Shown here one piece after another: positions 48,653 through 62,983 of a stretch of DNA of 64,000 bases; position 1 is the first letter of the stretch; every line of letters starts with the position of its first letter. The stretch covers positions 385,178 to 449,177 of the forward strand of contig JAYKAV010001000.1 of NCBI GenBank assembly GCA_035582835.1, read 5' to 3'. Origin of the DNA: Phoebastria nigripes (taxonomy: Eukaryota; Chordata; Aves; Procellariiformes; Diomedeidae). The notes beneath the pieces were generated by a model that saw nothing but the letters and a program-made list of their open reading frames with translations, was not told where the DNA came from and ran no database searches. The translations under genes were made by a program, and so were the position numbers.

Positions 48653-51600
48653 GTGCACTTTAACTTTACTGTCTCTTCAGATTCATAGTACATGAAAAGT
48701 CCAAAAGCTAATTCGGCTCAAGTGCGGAGACCGCACAGTACCGAAGAGAAGCCTCACTCTTTGCCAAGAAAAGACAGACAAAGAGAGGTCACGATGCGAC
48801 AAACTCCTCCCCTTGCTTTATAACTAAAACATATGCTTCCTTAAATAGCTGATAAAACATTACATACATTTTTATTACAGCCTGCTCTTACAGTCAAGAA
48901 AAAGAGAAAAGCCTTGCAGGAAAGGACAAAACCCGGTATATTTTAAAGCCTATACTATGCACAAGAAGGTTTAGATAGCTTGGATATTTTATGAAATTGA
49001 TTTTAGGAAAATATTCCATCAACTTAATAATTTCCAAAATTATTTTTTTTTTCCCTGTTCGAATTGACTTTATTTATTATTATTATTCTTTTTATCTGGA
49101 GTGCCTGCACAGCTTAGGAAAGTGTTTTAGAGACTGTAAACTTTGCACATTCATTCCTTGTTTGCATTTTCACACTTTGTATACTTCTACCACCGTATTT
49201 ATTATCACTACAATGGAGATTACAGCCATTTCACATCTCTGTTATCCTGTTGTGCTTCTGCTGATTAGTATTGCAGATTAGTACTGCAGCTGAATGTTTA
49301 TGTTGATGCAAACTAACTAAACTTTGCAGTGCAACCTAGCCCAAGAAAAGCTGTGAAGAGGCTGAAATATATTTTATGCTGAATATAAATTAATGTGTGT
49401 GTTGAATACCAGCACAATTGTCTACCAAAGCAAAAAAAAAAATTATAAATTTACATTAGATCAAGTTAAAAGCATAGATCACAAAAAAGATGCTAATATA
49501 ATCCCTAACATTAGTCTCTGCATTTTTATTTCACAAGATTTTTACAGGAAAAGGCAAGTAAAAGTGTTTATGTTCACTAGCCATTTAGCACATGGACACC
49601 ATTTATTCACGGACACTTTACATATAGATGAATAAATTAAAAATTCTGCATCTGAACCCCACATCTATCATCATGAAATGGATCGCAACATATTAATACT
49701 TTATAGTACTAATTTCAGAAGAAAACCACCCTCAACAAAGCTGCTTCCTATTACTGGCATTAAATTCCCACTTCAAGCGCCTCATGACTCTAAATTTTGT
49801 CTTCTTAGCTTCATTAAGCTAAATAAAACTAATATATATTTTAGGGTACATTTTTGAACCGCACACTACAGAACAAGGAAACAAAATCTGAAAAAAAAAT
49901 CTAAAATCCCCACGAGGCAGACTTATTACTGCAGGAGGATACTAATGCCTGTTCTGATTTAAATATAACCTCTATCACAAAATTTAAAGGAAGATGCTTA
50001 GAGTTTGCTTTAAAAATAATTTCTCCAAATTCTGAAGCAGCAAGGAAAAGTGTGAGGGGGAAGAATGAAGAGGAGGAATAATGGCTTTTAAAACATTGCT
50101 CATCAAAACATTACACAGGCTGCAACAGAACTACACTTGCAAGAAGAGTTTGTCTAATGTAATTTCTCTACCCCAAACTCAGTGAAATCAAAATATAAGA
50201 TTTTAGCAAGGTTTAGCATGTGCTCAGGTTCTGACTATTACAGGGTCTGGACCTTGAAGATTGTACAATGAACAAAGAACCTTCTTCATTTATGTATCTG
50301 CATCAAAAAAACCACTGAAATGATGTGCAATGAAAGAAGATTCTCAAGTTAAAATTCTCATTTTGATAGTTAGATTAAGACAACACAACCTTTTGGATTA
50401 AACCTTCTATTGTATTAGACAAATAGTTATGATGTAAAGTGCCTAGATACTGAAGGACTTAAAAAGCCCTTAGAAATCCAACTGGGGAAAGCTTCACTGA
50501 GTGAGCGGGCAGCACACTGTAACTAAGTTTGGAAACCTCTACTGCAAATATACTTCAGATGTTTTAATCTATATCCTGCCTTAGGACCTAAACTGCTGCG
50601 ACAAGAATCAATATTGTCCCTACTTTAAATAGCAAATAAAAAAAGAAGATAATCTTGTTCCTTACATGGCATATAGAATCCTACTCATGGCTTCTCAAAT
50701 TATACTTCCAGCTGCAAAGAAAGTACTTGCACTTCTGGAGTACTTTCACTGCTATCACATCTTGGAAAGCTTAAATGAGGAGAGTGGAGGAAAGATGCTC
50801 TGATACAAAGCAATTACAGTGTAACAGTTAAGGAACTGTAGAGTCCACAAGAGAAAGAAGGCAGTATTAACAGCAAAAACCAACTGTAACTCCCTGTTTA
50901 CCATGGCGATAAAAAAAAACAAAGTCCAAAGTTTGATGATCACTGAATTATATTATTATTGTCCAAGCTTTTAAGAATCTGTCATATTTTATTGCTTTTA
51001 CAAGAATACTTCATTTTATCTACCAGCATTTGTATTAGAAAGAAAGAGAATTTAAGCTAGAATAACTCCTGATCAGCATGTTAGAAGATTTCATCCAAAA
51101 AGATCCCGAACTACTAGTTGCCTTGAGAAATACACGTAGATCTTCTACTCCAAAATAGCTACCTTTTCTTAAGGATCCCGAGATGCGCAGCCCTCTGAAA
51201 GTCAGGGATACGCTGCTTTACTACGTTCCAGATGCAATCTTAAAGTTAAGTGCTGCATAATTTCCAATTCTTGACATCCAAGAAGCAAACAAGGAATATG
51301 GGGCAAGTTTTAAACAGTGGAATGAGCCCACTTGGGCTTCTCTTCAGTTCAGTCCCCATTCAAAACATCCACTTGCATCAAGCTATCAACATTCTAGTGC
51401 TGTAGTCCACATCAATTTTACAGCCACAGAGGAATGCTTCTCAGGACAGCTATCACCTGCAGAACTTTTTGCCTCAAAGTAAAACTCATCCAAGAAGAGA
51501 ACACGTCAGCATTAAATTTCTGTCACATCCCTTTTGTAAAGCGTATCATTCACATATTTGCAGGCATGTGACATTTTTCCCCCTTGCAGTATACCAAGAC

Positions 51601-54106
51601 TTTCCTCCACAGGATTAAGATTCTTTCCTTAACAACTGGAAAAATGTATTTGCCCTTACACCTCAAGAAAGGCTTGACTGACCAATGCTCAACTGGTCAT
51701 ATGCCTTAGATATTCCACATTCATAATCATTCATATTCTCAAGGATGCCGATTATTTACAAACATTGAATAGCTACTCATGCTGAAGCCATCTCTAAGAA
51801 ATGAATTGCTAAGCATGCTTCCAACAAAAGGAGCAAGCAGGGGAAGAATTCTAAGCAAAAAAGTAAAACAAAGTTTCCAGTATCCACTTCCAAGGAATTA
51901 TCTTTGCCATAGAATATTAAAACAAAACAAAAAACAACCTCAGTGATGACTTAAGGCAACAAATCCTAAAATTGTGGTCTATGTTCTCTTTTGCTATTTC
52001 AAGAAAATGAATATATGAAGAAGTGGCTTGATAGTACTCCATTTTACTTCATTTTCAGTATTAATTTGTTTTAATTACATGACATGACAGATTATTAAAT
52101 GTAAACAGGTTCATCATAGTGATACAAGCTTCACAGAGTATTAAAAAAAAAAAAATCAATTTACAGTCACCTTTGTTTTATTTCTTTCCTATAACTGAAA
52201 GCTATTTGGAATGCATTAAAAAGCATAAGAACCTCCAACAAAATTCATCTACTCTTCAGTATAAAAATTAAGTTATTATCCCATGCTTCTGATACAGTAA
52301 TTTCCTTTTAAAATTATGTGGAAAATCAAGTGTGACCTATTTTAAAAAGTGAAGTGCAAGCAATACCAACTGTTCTACAATCATAGGTTCCCCAAAAAAC
52401 CCAAACAAGGGCACATAAACAAGTATCATGCACTTCTAGGACTCAGCAGTGGAGAGGGCAGAAGGGAGAAGGATATCACTTCTTGCTTTCATGAATTCTT
52501 TTGAGTATAGCCACAGTACAACTTTCTTTTGGACACAGTTCTCAAGACAGTTCCTATGTTAGAAAATCCAATGTAAAACTAAGGTCAAGTAAAACAGTGA
52601 TTCTGAGCTTCTAGTAACATACAGGTCAAAACGTACTTTTGGTTAATATTAAACATTTGATTATTAATCAATTATTAATTCTTATTCTTGAACTTAGTAA
52701 TCATTTTTACATTATAGTAGGTGGGGAGTGATATTAACACCAGGAGGTCATACCAATGAAGTTTTGAAAATTGTCTTGTATGACAGTACAGATTCACAGA
52801 TTTTAAAATGTCGTATAAAACATGTAGAGTGAAATACAGTAGCTGTGAGTCCCAAACAACTACTTTTATAATATGCATCTTACAGAGAAATGCCGCTAGT
52901 TATTAACAGAAAGTTGTCCTATAGAAAGGTATACTATATTACACTGGGTTTTATCCACCTTACTGGAGAGACAGTCTCTTTTCTGCCATCAAGATGCTTT
53001 CGCTATATGTAAATATTTAATATTATTACCATCATTCACTCAGTGCTCATATTGTCTGATCAAGCATCTATTACTGTCTGCTAGATACACTTGAGGATAA
53101 CATTTATTCATGTCTACTGCTCAGTCATATGCAGGCCTTACTTCTCAAAGGTTCTTCAAAGTTCAATAATTTATTAAACATTGTGCACAAAGGTCTGTAT
53201 CTTGCAAAAACGCCTAACTGTAGAGTATGCAAAACTAGGATTTGACTTGTGCAAATGTATGCACTGAATGCATGGAATAGACTACAGCAGTTTATACAAT
53301 ACCAAGACTGTACTTTCACTCAGGGTTCTGTAAGCAACTTAAATTACAGAAATAAATTTTATGTTACCAGAACTCCCAGGTAAGAAATACAGATTTTAAT
53401 AGGAGTATACTGAGTGCATTTCAGTCAACAATCCTCTGAAAACAAGTCACAATAAACATCAGTGGTCGATTTTACCCCTAGTTGTAGTTGCATGCATCAC
53501 GACATTTTTGTACTTACCTAAATTCACAGTACTGTATGTAATATATCACAAGATTTTATCATCAATATTATCATTTGATACACCTTCCAATAAAATACCT
53601 TAGAAATCAGATTTCCAAAACACTGAAGTCCTGTTAAGACAGACAATACAAATTGCCGGAGTCCTCAAAAGGCTTGCCTAGGATTAAATAGGTCTCTTCA
53701 AATCAATCTCTCTGTTTGTATGTAACAGAGAAATCTGAATATGAAATACATAAAATGAAGCATAATATATCATAATCTATAGCCTTAATTTCATCTGCAT
53801 ACAAAAAGTCAAATGAGGACAATACACGAGTGACTGGGTTTTCAAGGTGCTTAAGGCTGGTCTGTTTGTTCAGTCTTCTAAGACTTAAGCAGAAGCACCT
53901 AAGCAGGGAGAGATCATAGAAGTCTCATTCAAAAGAACAAAAGAGAAGCCTTTAACAAGAAGATATTTGAAATATGTTACTGTCATAATTTTTAAGGAGA
54001 AAGTTGTTGTTGAAATAAAAGAAAAATAATTAGCTCTATGAGAAGCAGGACGGTCTCTCTAATGGTCTAAAACAAGTTTTTGTTTAGACAAAAGGGAATT
54101 GTTAGC

Positions 54107-54132
54107 TTTTTTTTTTTTTTTTTTTTTTTTTT
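54107..54132. repeat. T26 homopolymer
   Basis: The longest pure homopolymer in the window, on the plus strand. Confidence 0.85.
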
Positions 54133-55700
54133 AGGAAATGGTAAGCATCACAAACAGACCATCATAGAAAGTGCACGACAGCACAATTATTCCTTCTATC
54201 CCAGTGGACCATCACCCTTTATGAACATATGACAAGATCCAGCTATTCATCAGGAGGCTAGAAGGAAATGAAAACATTGAATTCAAAAGATCTGCCTTTC
54301 AGTTAACATCCTTAATGTAAATTAGGGTTAAATGTGAATAAAATTAATATTTAATCACTTGAAAAACTTCCATTCCTTTCTTCTCTTTAAACACTAAAAC
54401 TTAATTATAAAATAATGTAAAACAAGTGTAAAATTAAAAGAATCGTTTTGAAGATTTGCATTTATAGTTCAAGACCTATTGACACTGAAGAAAAGAAGGG
54501 GAATCCCAACATTATGTTGCTTTAAAGTAACGTGTGATTCTATTCCTTGCCAACAGACAGCAGGAGCCCAAAGACACGGGGGAGTGCTGTGGTAGGGAAG
54601 AAGGGAGACAGCAGCATGGAATGGCATTGCAGGAGGACAGCATAGCAAGGCTGACCTAGGCTAAAAATGCAGTCAAGTACGACTGCAGGAAGGGGGGGAG
54701 TGTTGGGGAGAAGAAACCCAATGTTCAAACTGCTAGAACAGGGTCTCAATATATTGCTTCACTTTTCACCACGAAATAAAAAGTTCATGTCATATAGGGG
54801 CACAATCCAATATTTAATTATGATGCAGCATGATACACAGAAAATAGTGCAAAATCAGCAAAAAAAGCATCTGACATTTTACATGGTAAAAACCCAACAT
54901 ATAAAAGCTCAGATTTTGATAATTTTTACCTCCGTGAAAGGCAATTTGGCTCTAAATAACTGAAGGGGCTCACTCTACCATTCTTCTCTATGCAAACTTT
55001 GAACTAAACCCAGGTTAGAAGTTGTTTCCACAAACAGTAATGAAATTCAAAGTCTCTGAAGTGTTTCGCATTCCTTTCTGGAACATAACTGAAGCAATTT
55101 GTCACCTGCAAAAAACGTGCACAAATAAAAGACAAGAGTGAGCTTTCATGGGAAGCAGCAGTCACACAGGGTATGCATTTGAATGCTGAAAACCCAAATC
55201 CAAGAACTTCTTTCAAATCAGCTTTTGACTACTCTGAGTTGAAATCTTTAACTTCCTCTCTTACACCCTAAAATTTCCTCCTGCACCTGCTAAACTTCTT
55301 TTGACTAGAATTCTCTTGAAGTTATAACCTACTTCAAAAAAAAAATTTGGCTTCTTTGAAGAGGCAGCATGTTCTGTGAAAAATGGTTATGTAAATAACA
55401 TAGTGAATTCTAATATTAACATCATTCAACAAATAAATCCAGCAGCATTGTCTATCATTAAAGCATATCACTCCCAGAAGTTTGATTTTACTAAAGTGAA
55501 CACACTACTAATAGACACCATTGCTTAATCTCGCAAACTATACTTGAACATAATGCAACTTTTCCTTCCAAAAAGAAAACTCAAAAGAAGTTGAGTATTA
55601 TGGTTAACCCTTCCAAATACAGACAAGTTCAGTTGCATATTTCTCCCTGGAACAAGCACAGGTGGTCATTTAATTTCTGCCCTACTCAAGTCAAAGATAA

Positions 55701-55721
55701 GATATAGATAGATAGATAGAA
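55701..55721. repeat. (GATA)n microsatellite
   Basis: Four to five GATA units with one interruption on the plus strand. Confidence 0.85.
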
Positions 55722-57555
55722 AAAATATAAAGTTGTTTTTAGCAAACAGCATCAAAATAAGAAAGAGGAAATTGATTATCTGCAAAATATTTTTTTCAGT
55801 ACAAAGCATCCAATGCTCCACCAAAACTATAAAGGTTTATTACTCTTGACCTCACAATGCTGGTATTTTGTTAAATCCCTTTTTCTAGTTATTTAACTTC
55901 TGCTAATTGAACTTTACTAATGCCTAGTAAAAGAAAGAGGTCTTATTTCCTGTCAAATAATAGGTTTTCTTGCCCCTTTCTGCAATTACTTTGTTTACGT
56001 GGACTTTGTTGACTGTACTCTACCACCCAACATTTTAAAACCTGAATCCCAATCAGGGCTACCCTCATTAAAAATATGACCTTTCACCTTCTATGAAGCA
56101 CTGCTAACATAAATTACATTTTGTTGTAGCCCAAAGGTGATAGAGATGAGAGCAGGATAAACAAGGTATAATACAAAAGCCAGTTGGGTCAGCCTTTCAT
56201 TACAGCCCTTTCAAAAGCTATTAATCTCGCTTGTAGTCAGTAGGCTGAAAATAATTACTTCTTCTAACCTATGTTGTACTCAAAAGTAGCAATAAGGACA
56301 GGTCATGCAAGACGCAAATAATTCTTGGTCCTCATAAAACCACTTCAAATGGTATTAGGTGAACATCATGGAATGTTACTTCAAATCTCACTGACAGGAG
56401 GAATCTCAACAATATCAATTGTACATTATGCTATGTCATATCAGCTGCATTTGGCCATAATATACCACAAAAAGTGGATAAGAATTAATCAGGGTAAATT
56501 CAAAGCAACAATAAAATAGTTCTTTAGCTTTTAAAATGCAAATAGAAAATGCTATTCATCAAGCTCAGCTTAGTTTATCTTTCAAACCAGGGTCCACATT
56601 TAAAACAATATAAGAAGAAAAGAACCTTACTTATCTTCAGTCTACTTACTGTGTCTTGGTTGCCTTCTGACTCCCAAGAATTAATACTGACCTTTATCAC
56701 ATTAAAAGAAAAAAAGATTCTCATGTTGGTAGGGAACATGAGGATCCTGGGAATCACACATTACTAGACAGCAGCTTAGTAAAAAAATGAAACTTGATAA
56801 CTCAATGATAGTTGTAAGTACTATCTGGAGAATAGATAGTTACTTCAAAATTAGATGTTAAGAAAAGCTTGCTGACAACTATCAGGCTACTTACAAATTT
56901 GTAATGAACTGGATACACAAAAAGTAGTATTTCCCCAACTAAAATGTTTGCTTAAGAAAATAATCTACTGAGCATGTCATGTGCAGATGGTTCTAGAATA
57001 AAGTGAATTTAAATACTGCCTGAGAGTTCTGCCAATTAACAGCAANCTAGTGCTTATTCATCAGCACTAAATAGCTAAGTGATAACAAGGAGGGGAAAAA
57101 AAAAAANCCCACAGACATTTTGCGTTGTGCAACACGAACAAAAATTCTATGCCACATTTAATCACATCAGCATTTTACATGTAACTGGGAGAGACCACGT
57201 GCATAGTATGTACAATAACAGAGATTCATATCTCACTTAGGGCCCCTAAGAGCTACTGTAAGATGAAGAATACTGTGGGACACCAACTGAAACTTCACTG
57301 CCTTTTTTTTTTTTTAAATCTACTGGTCAGCTAGTAAGCCAACTACTCACTTAAAAGCTATAGCCAATTCTTAATCAAAGCCCATTTCAAAACTTCTACT
57401 GAAGTCTCTGAAGAGACAACTGAACATTTAATGCACTGGNAACAAATGGCTGGGGGGGAGGAACCAACCAAACAACAAAACCACCGCCCAAAACAGAAAA
57501 CACTTTCTGTTGTGTTTTTGTAGGGAAAGCCTAGATTTCCTAAAGCTTTTTTTTT

Positions 57556-57574
57556 GGGGGGGTGGGAGGGTGGG
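57556..57574 (+). other. G-quadruplex motif
   Basis: The plus strand reads G7-T-GGG-A-GGG-T-GGG: four G-tracts of at least three with single-base loops, the class that forms the most stable parallel quadruplexes in known studies. It directly follows a T9 run. It is on the template strand for FTO, so the nascent RNA is C-rich. Confidence 0.75.
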
Positions 57575-58783
57575 TGTGTCATTGCTATTATTAAAAAGTT
57601 CTAACAGCATATCCTACTGGTTAGTACAGATCTGGAGTCAGAAGAACCTTTTATTCAATTTCCAGTGCTAATTTCCTAATTTTGCTTTGAATACGACCAA
57701 ATCAATCAGTTTTCCTAAGGCTTATTTCTCCAGTCCTCTATCTCCCTCCAAGATTGTTTCAAGACTTAAAAAACATCAAGAAACTCTCACATTAATAATT
57801 TCAATCAAATAGTCATTTTGTCCCTAAACTAGCATATAAACAAAAACAGTCTATTGTAAAATAATGACATCTGCAGATGTAAGTGGAAGTGATAACATCT
57901 GGTTAAATTCGGATCCAACCGAAGGGAGTACAATGCCAGTGACTTCAGCACAGCTACATCACCCCACATCAGATCTACCTTTAATGATCAAGAAAATCAA
58001 GATGATGAAAGGAAGTAGGTTCAGTGCCTAGCTATACAACTATCAAACAGCTCAGGAATCTGCCCAAGGACAAAGGTAGACATGCCAAAAAAAAAAAAAA
58101 GGCAGATAACTGTAAAACAAATATAACTAACGTTCAAGAAAACAAAAGTAATTCTGAAAGAGATTAGTGTGACTACAAGCATTTTAGACATCTAGCCTCA
58201 CTCAAGCAGTGTGAGAGGACTCAGAGAAAGGTCCAATGCTTTGGGAATCTCTCCCTTCCCCCTTCCAAATAAAAGTAGGTATTCCTATATTTCAAAGAAC
58301 CAGGCACAAACCCAGGTAACAAGCCAGTCCTTANGAAATACAATGACAGATTTTAGTAGTAGGCAACAATGATTTTGTCTACCTGCATCTTTCTTTTGGT
58401 ACTTCATGACCAATTACGGTAAAAGTTGCTCAACAGGATGCATACATAAGAACGTTCCTGTCACAGAGCAGATGCAAATTTAATTACTTTAAGTTAAACC
58501 TTCCATCTTGTCTAGAGGTCCTTCAAAAATGCAACTGTAAACAAGCACTACATTGCAATCAGGTGTCAAGGGCTTATTTGATCTCTTACAAAATATGTCA
58601 CAAATCACTGGCAGAAAGTGGGTCGAGAGGGAGAACAAAGGAAAAAACTGTCAATGGACTAGGTAGCTCATGTGAGCGTGCCTATTAGTGTACTGGATCT
58701 TTCTGCTCCTGTCTAATGCTGCCCATATAAAACCTTCTTAGTTTGACAGCGTTCCGTTACCCTGCATTTGATGTAATTTTTCT

Positions 58784-58797
58784 GGGGGCGGGGGGGG
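58784..58797 (+). repeat. G-rich tract
   Basis: G5-C-G8 on the plus strand, 1.2 kb from the quadruplex motif and also on the template strand of FTO. Confidence 0.7.
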
Positions 58798-61140
58798 AAT
58801 CTATGAAAAGAACTGATAGAGTAACCAGAGAAAACACTGAAGATACCAAAATTGTTCTGCTAAAAATATCAGTTTTGCACTATTCTTCATTTGTTATATG
58901 TTACATAACTTCTAAAAAGCTTTACATTTTTGAGAAAACAATCACATAAAAGCTGGAAGGAAATTAACTTTACTTTGCAATAGAATTATAGATGGCTGCA
59001 AACAAGTAACAGGTAACGTTCTCTTAAGAAAGAAAATTGCAATATTGTACAACTGGCTGGAAGCAAAGCATGTGTATGTGGTGCGCACATTTCACCTTTC
59101 ACTGAAGCATCAGGTACTTTTTGGGACTAGAGGCAAAATATCAGACAGCTTTCTGCAGTCTTCTGGTGGTCCTAAAATTCTAGTAGCTCACTGCTCGTTA
59201 TGAATCCCTGCACTACCTTGTAGCTCAGAATGGACAGAGTTTAAATGACAAAGTATCGGTAATTTTAAGAAATTTGTGAATACACAACTACAAAGACATA
59301 CCTCTTATGGCAGGAAGACTGGGTACGTATTTTATTTAGTAGAAGAATCCACTAGATGTACATAAGCATACAGACAGTTTCCTGCACATGCTCAGTTAAA
59401 CCACATGACCACATAGTTAAAAATATAATTTAAAAATTCATTAAAAAGTCAAGACTATATATGCCAAACATCTCTCAGAGTTCTTTCGAGATCTGTGGAG
59501 TTAAACAATAGATGAATCGTGCAACTTCAGCAACAAAGACTAACTGGTGTGCATAGCACAGTTTGCCTGTTATAAAGTACACACTGTGTGTGTAGGGGGG
59601 AACTAACCCAAAATACATTGTGCTACAGTAGCCATAATAGTCGGAGGCAAGGTAATAGCTGTAGGTATGTCTTTTATAAGATCACCCAGAATCACTAGGC
59701 AAAGTCAGACTAGCTTTAGGGCACACAAGCCCTTCTTCAGCCTTGTCTAACTTTCATAAACTTACAAGTTGGTCTAATACATATTACCTCTACCTATCAA
59801 ACTTGACTTAACACAGCAAGGAAAATATCAGGACTGCTATTCTTACATTACATACTTAAATACCGCTGACAGAAGCTTGAACTTCATTTTCGATGACTCA
59901 AACGGCATAACTTCTACATAACAGTAATTGGAGATTTTCTGTTTAAGTGCCTATCTATTCTGAAAAAATAACTGAAAAAACCCTCAACTGTGGTTATTAA
60001 TTATGGTTCTTCTAAGTACTGAATTAATATTCCAATACATTTTCATGAAACCAAAGCATACCCTTACTACCTGTAATACAATGACATTTTCAAAAACAGT
60101 ATCTTAAAGAGTCAACTTAGAGAAGCCCTACTTAATCAGACAAAACAGGTTAAGGAGTTTCTCCTTTATACAATCAGTATTTCTGATTGTAAACTAGAAA
60201 AGAAAAAAAAAAGAAAAAAAAAAGATAATTTTCCTCTTAGGCTTACAAAACCACGCCTTCCTATGTTGATCTAAGCCGAAAGAGCAGATAAAGAACAAGA
60301 GCAGCTAGGAAGTCGACTGCCTGAAAGTCATTTCCACTTAGCCAAAATATGATTAATGCCCACCTTCTGATGCAAGAGATTCACCAAAAGCAAAAGTAAC
60401 TTGTGCTTCAATAACACACAAATATTTTTTACTCTTGGAAAACAAAACAAAAGGTGAATCAAAGGCTGGAGGCAAATGGACAAGTCCTGTATGTAAACAG
60501 GAGGAGTCCCAAAGCTGCTTATTTACCATCTTCCTCTAGTAATAATGGCAACTAGACAATCCAAGCATAAAACAGATTTTTACAATCTGATATATTTCCC
60601 TATGGAAACCTTCAATTACTGCTTTAGAGGGGCAGTCCAGTCTCTCTCTCATCTTGAAGTACACAATCCTAATACCATGAATTAGCAGTGGGGGAAAAAA
60701 AGCAAACAATTAGAGTTAACACAACAACTGTGAAAAAGAATCAGCACTGCTGTGCAAGCTCCTCAAATCTGTGTACGTATGAAGTAAAAAATGAGACAAA
60801 AGTAAGAAACTGTCAAAATTCCTAAATTGAGAAGGGACAGTACATTGGACAAGGCCTTACTTTGCTTCCTATACAGGCTGCTATTTTTCCTATTTAAGCA
60901 GAGCTGTATGTCATATTTACCAAACTGGTAAATCTAGTTTAGCTATGTTTAATATAAGATATGCATCTCATGTACACTTTCTTGCTACTGGGGAAAGAAA
61001 CCAAATTGCTAAAGTTTTCCCACCTAGTTCCCTTTATTAGCAGAATACACCCCTTTAAAAAAGAACTTGAACAGCTGATACTCTCACTTCTTTCTTTTAA
61101 AAAGGAAATTTTCCTCCTGGTTCAAAAAAAAAACAAAAAA

Positions 61141-61750
61141 CAAAACAGTTTTAAGTCTAAATTATTTTATTCATAATTAAATAACAGAGTAGTTGCAATC
61201 ACTTTGCTTAGAACTGACTTTTTAAAAATCCATCAGATGATTTTAACACTGTATTTACCAACAAAAATGCACTAGATCTATTTATCTCATTCCAATAAAA
61301 TTTAAATAGTGCAACACATTATTCATCTATCCATATTATAAACTGTTGTGTACATTAAGTGGATAATATTATTAACACTAATGTTTCTGTAGGCTATTCA
61401 TAAAATAAATGGTGGACAAAGTAATTCCATTTATTACACATGGAGCTCGATAACAGCTGTAAATGAGAAAATTGCAATAGACATACTCAGTAATAATCAG
61501 AACTAAAGCGACAACTGTAACAATATATCCATTGTGTAAATGTTCTGATTATAGAAACAGACTAATCTGTAATTTTTCATCACTGATAAACATTGGTAAC
61601 CAGCCAGAATTCAGATTATACTTTATCCAGTTACTGTCTAAAACACAGCTGCAAAACCTACTTGATTTATTAATTTAATGAGATAAATACAATAAATATT
61701 TTGTTTACTACGATACAGAAATATGTGCAGCATGACATCAAATCACTATA
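61141..61750. other. Candidate conserved non-coding element
   Basis: About 600 bp of homopolymer-poor AT-rich sequence with many homeodomain-like TAAT/ATTA words, a FOX-type TGTTTAC near 61702 and TGACATCAAATCA near 61733. Texture is unlike the flanking poly-A/poly-T-rich DNA. Candidate status only, from composition and word content. Confidence 0.25.
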
Positions 61751-62965
61751 CCCGCCTAAAAATTACAGTTAGCAAAATGTACTATACCTTTCCACGTATG
61801 TAGCTACAAATGTGACATACAGTTTTGCCAGCATAATGTCATAAAGCTATACTGGCTTGTCAGTAGAAGTTCTCTAAGGCTTCTTTTTAACATTTACAGG
61901 CACCACGTGATCCCAGTTTAGAGCCTGGAAGAGTGACTGCTCACGTCAGAAAAGAGATTGAGGTAGTTTTCTAGTGTGAGGTGGTCTTAGTTAAAAATCT
62001 TTTAATTACCTCCAGTATCTTAACATTGTTACTACTGTATAATGCCTAGAAACTGTCTGTAGAAGCACAGAAAAACTAGATGGTATGCTACAAACACAAT
62101 CGAGTAACACGGTAAGATTAGCCAAGAAAAGTCTGGCTCATTTCTAAGAACGATCACAATAAAAGCCCTAATATTTGGGATATGAGGCACTAAGTCATCT
62201 GATACAAAATTTCTGCAGTCAAAACACCAGGCATGATTTTCTGTAAAAAATGCTGATTTATTAACAGGAAAAGACTCAACATGGCAAACACCAGGGATTA
62301 TTATATAAAAGCTCCTTAGGAGAATGCCATCTATCTTCCATTTTCTGCCTCTTTACGAAGAGTCACACAAACTTGCCAGCTAGAGATGAAAGAGGTTGAG
62401 GTGTGGTCCGGCTTCATGATACTGACCAGATGGGGAAGATGCTGCAATTGGCATAGAGCCCAAGGAGAAAGAGATCTATGGGGAGTTAAGAAGAGGCAAA
62501 CACATTTGACAGCAAGACAAGAGCTCTCTCCCAGACATCATCCATGGGGATCCTTCATTCCCCTTTGCTTATATTGTCACAGGATATGCACAGGATGACT
62601 GAATATATTATGCATGGGAATTAATCATGCCACTGGCACTGTCAAGAAGTCACTGAGCTTTTATTATCCAGGCAAAGTTCTGCCATTTTGCACACGCAGA
62701 TGAAATTTGGAATTCTCAAACAAAGAATTCCAAAACTAAATTAGAAAGGAGAGAAGATTAGGCGCAGGGTCACAAGAGTAGAGAAGATTCCACATGCAAA
62801 GGAGATTTTCTAAAAATAAGCGAAGAGGTCCTACACATTCTCTCCTCTGACAGAGTAGTTCAGACTTTTTCAGCCAGGTATCTCTCTAAGGGACTCAATG
62901 GCCAAGACCCAGCAGGTACTTATGCATGAGCAGGCCACATGTTCTCCCCAACTATTTGTTTGGAT

Positions 62966-62983
62966 TTTTTTTTTTTTTTTTTA
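62966..62983. repeat. T18 homopolymer
   Basis: Uninterrupted thymine run on the plus strand. Confidence 0.8.

Noticed and set aside
54107..54145. Plus-strand poly-T followed by TTAG|GAAATG|GTAAGC, resembling a 6-base microexon
   Set aside because: It is on the strand opposite to FTO with no neighbouring exons, and the poly-T run alone makes a false acceptor likely.
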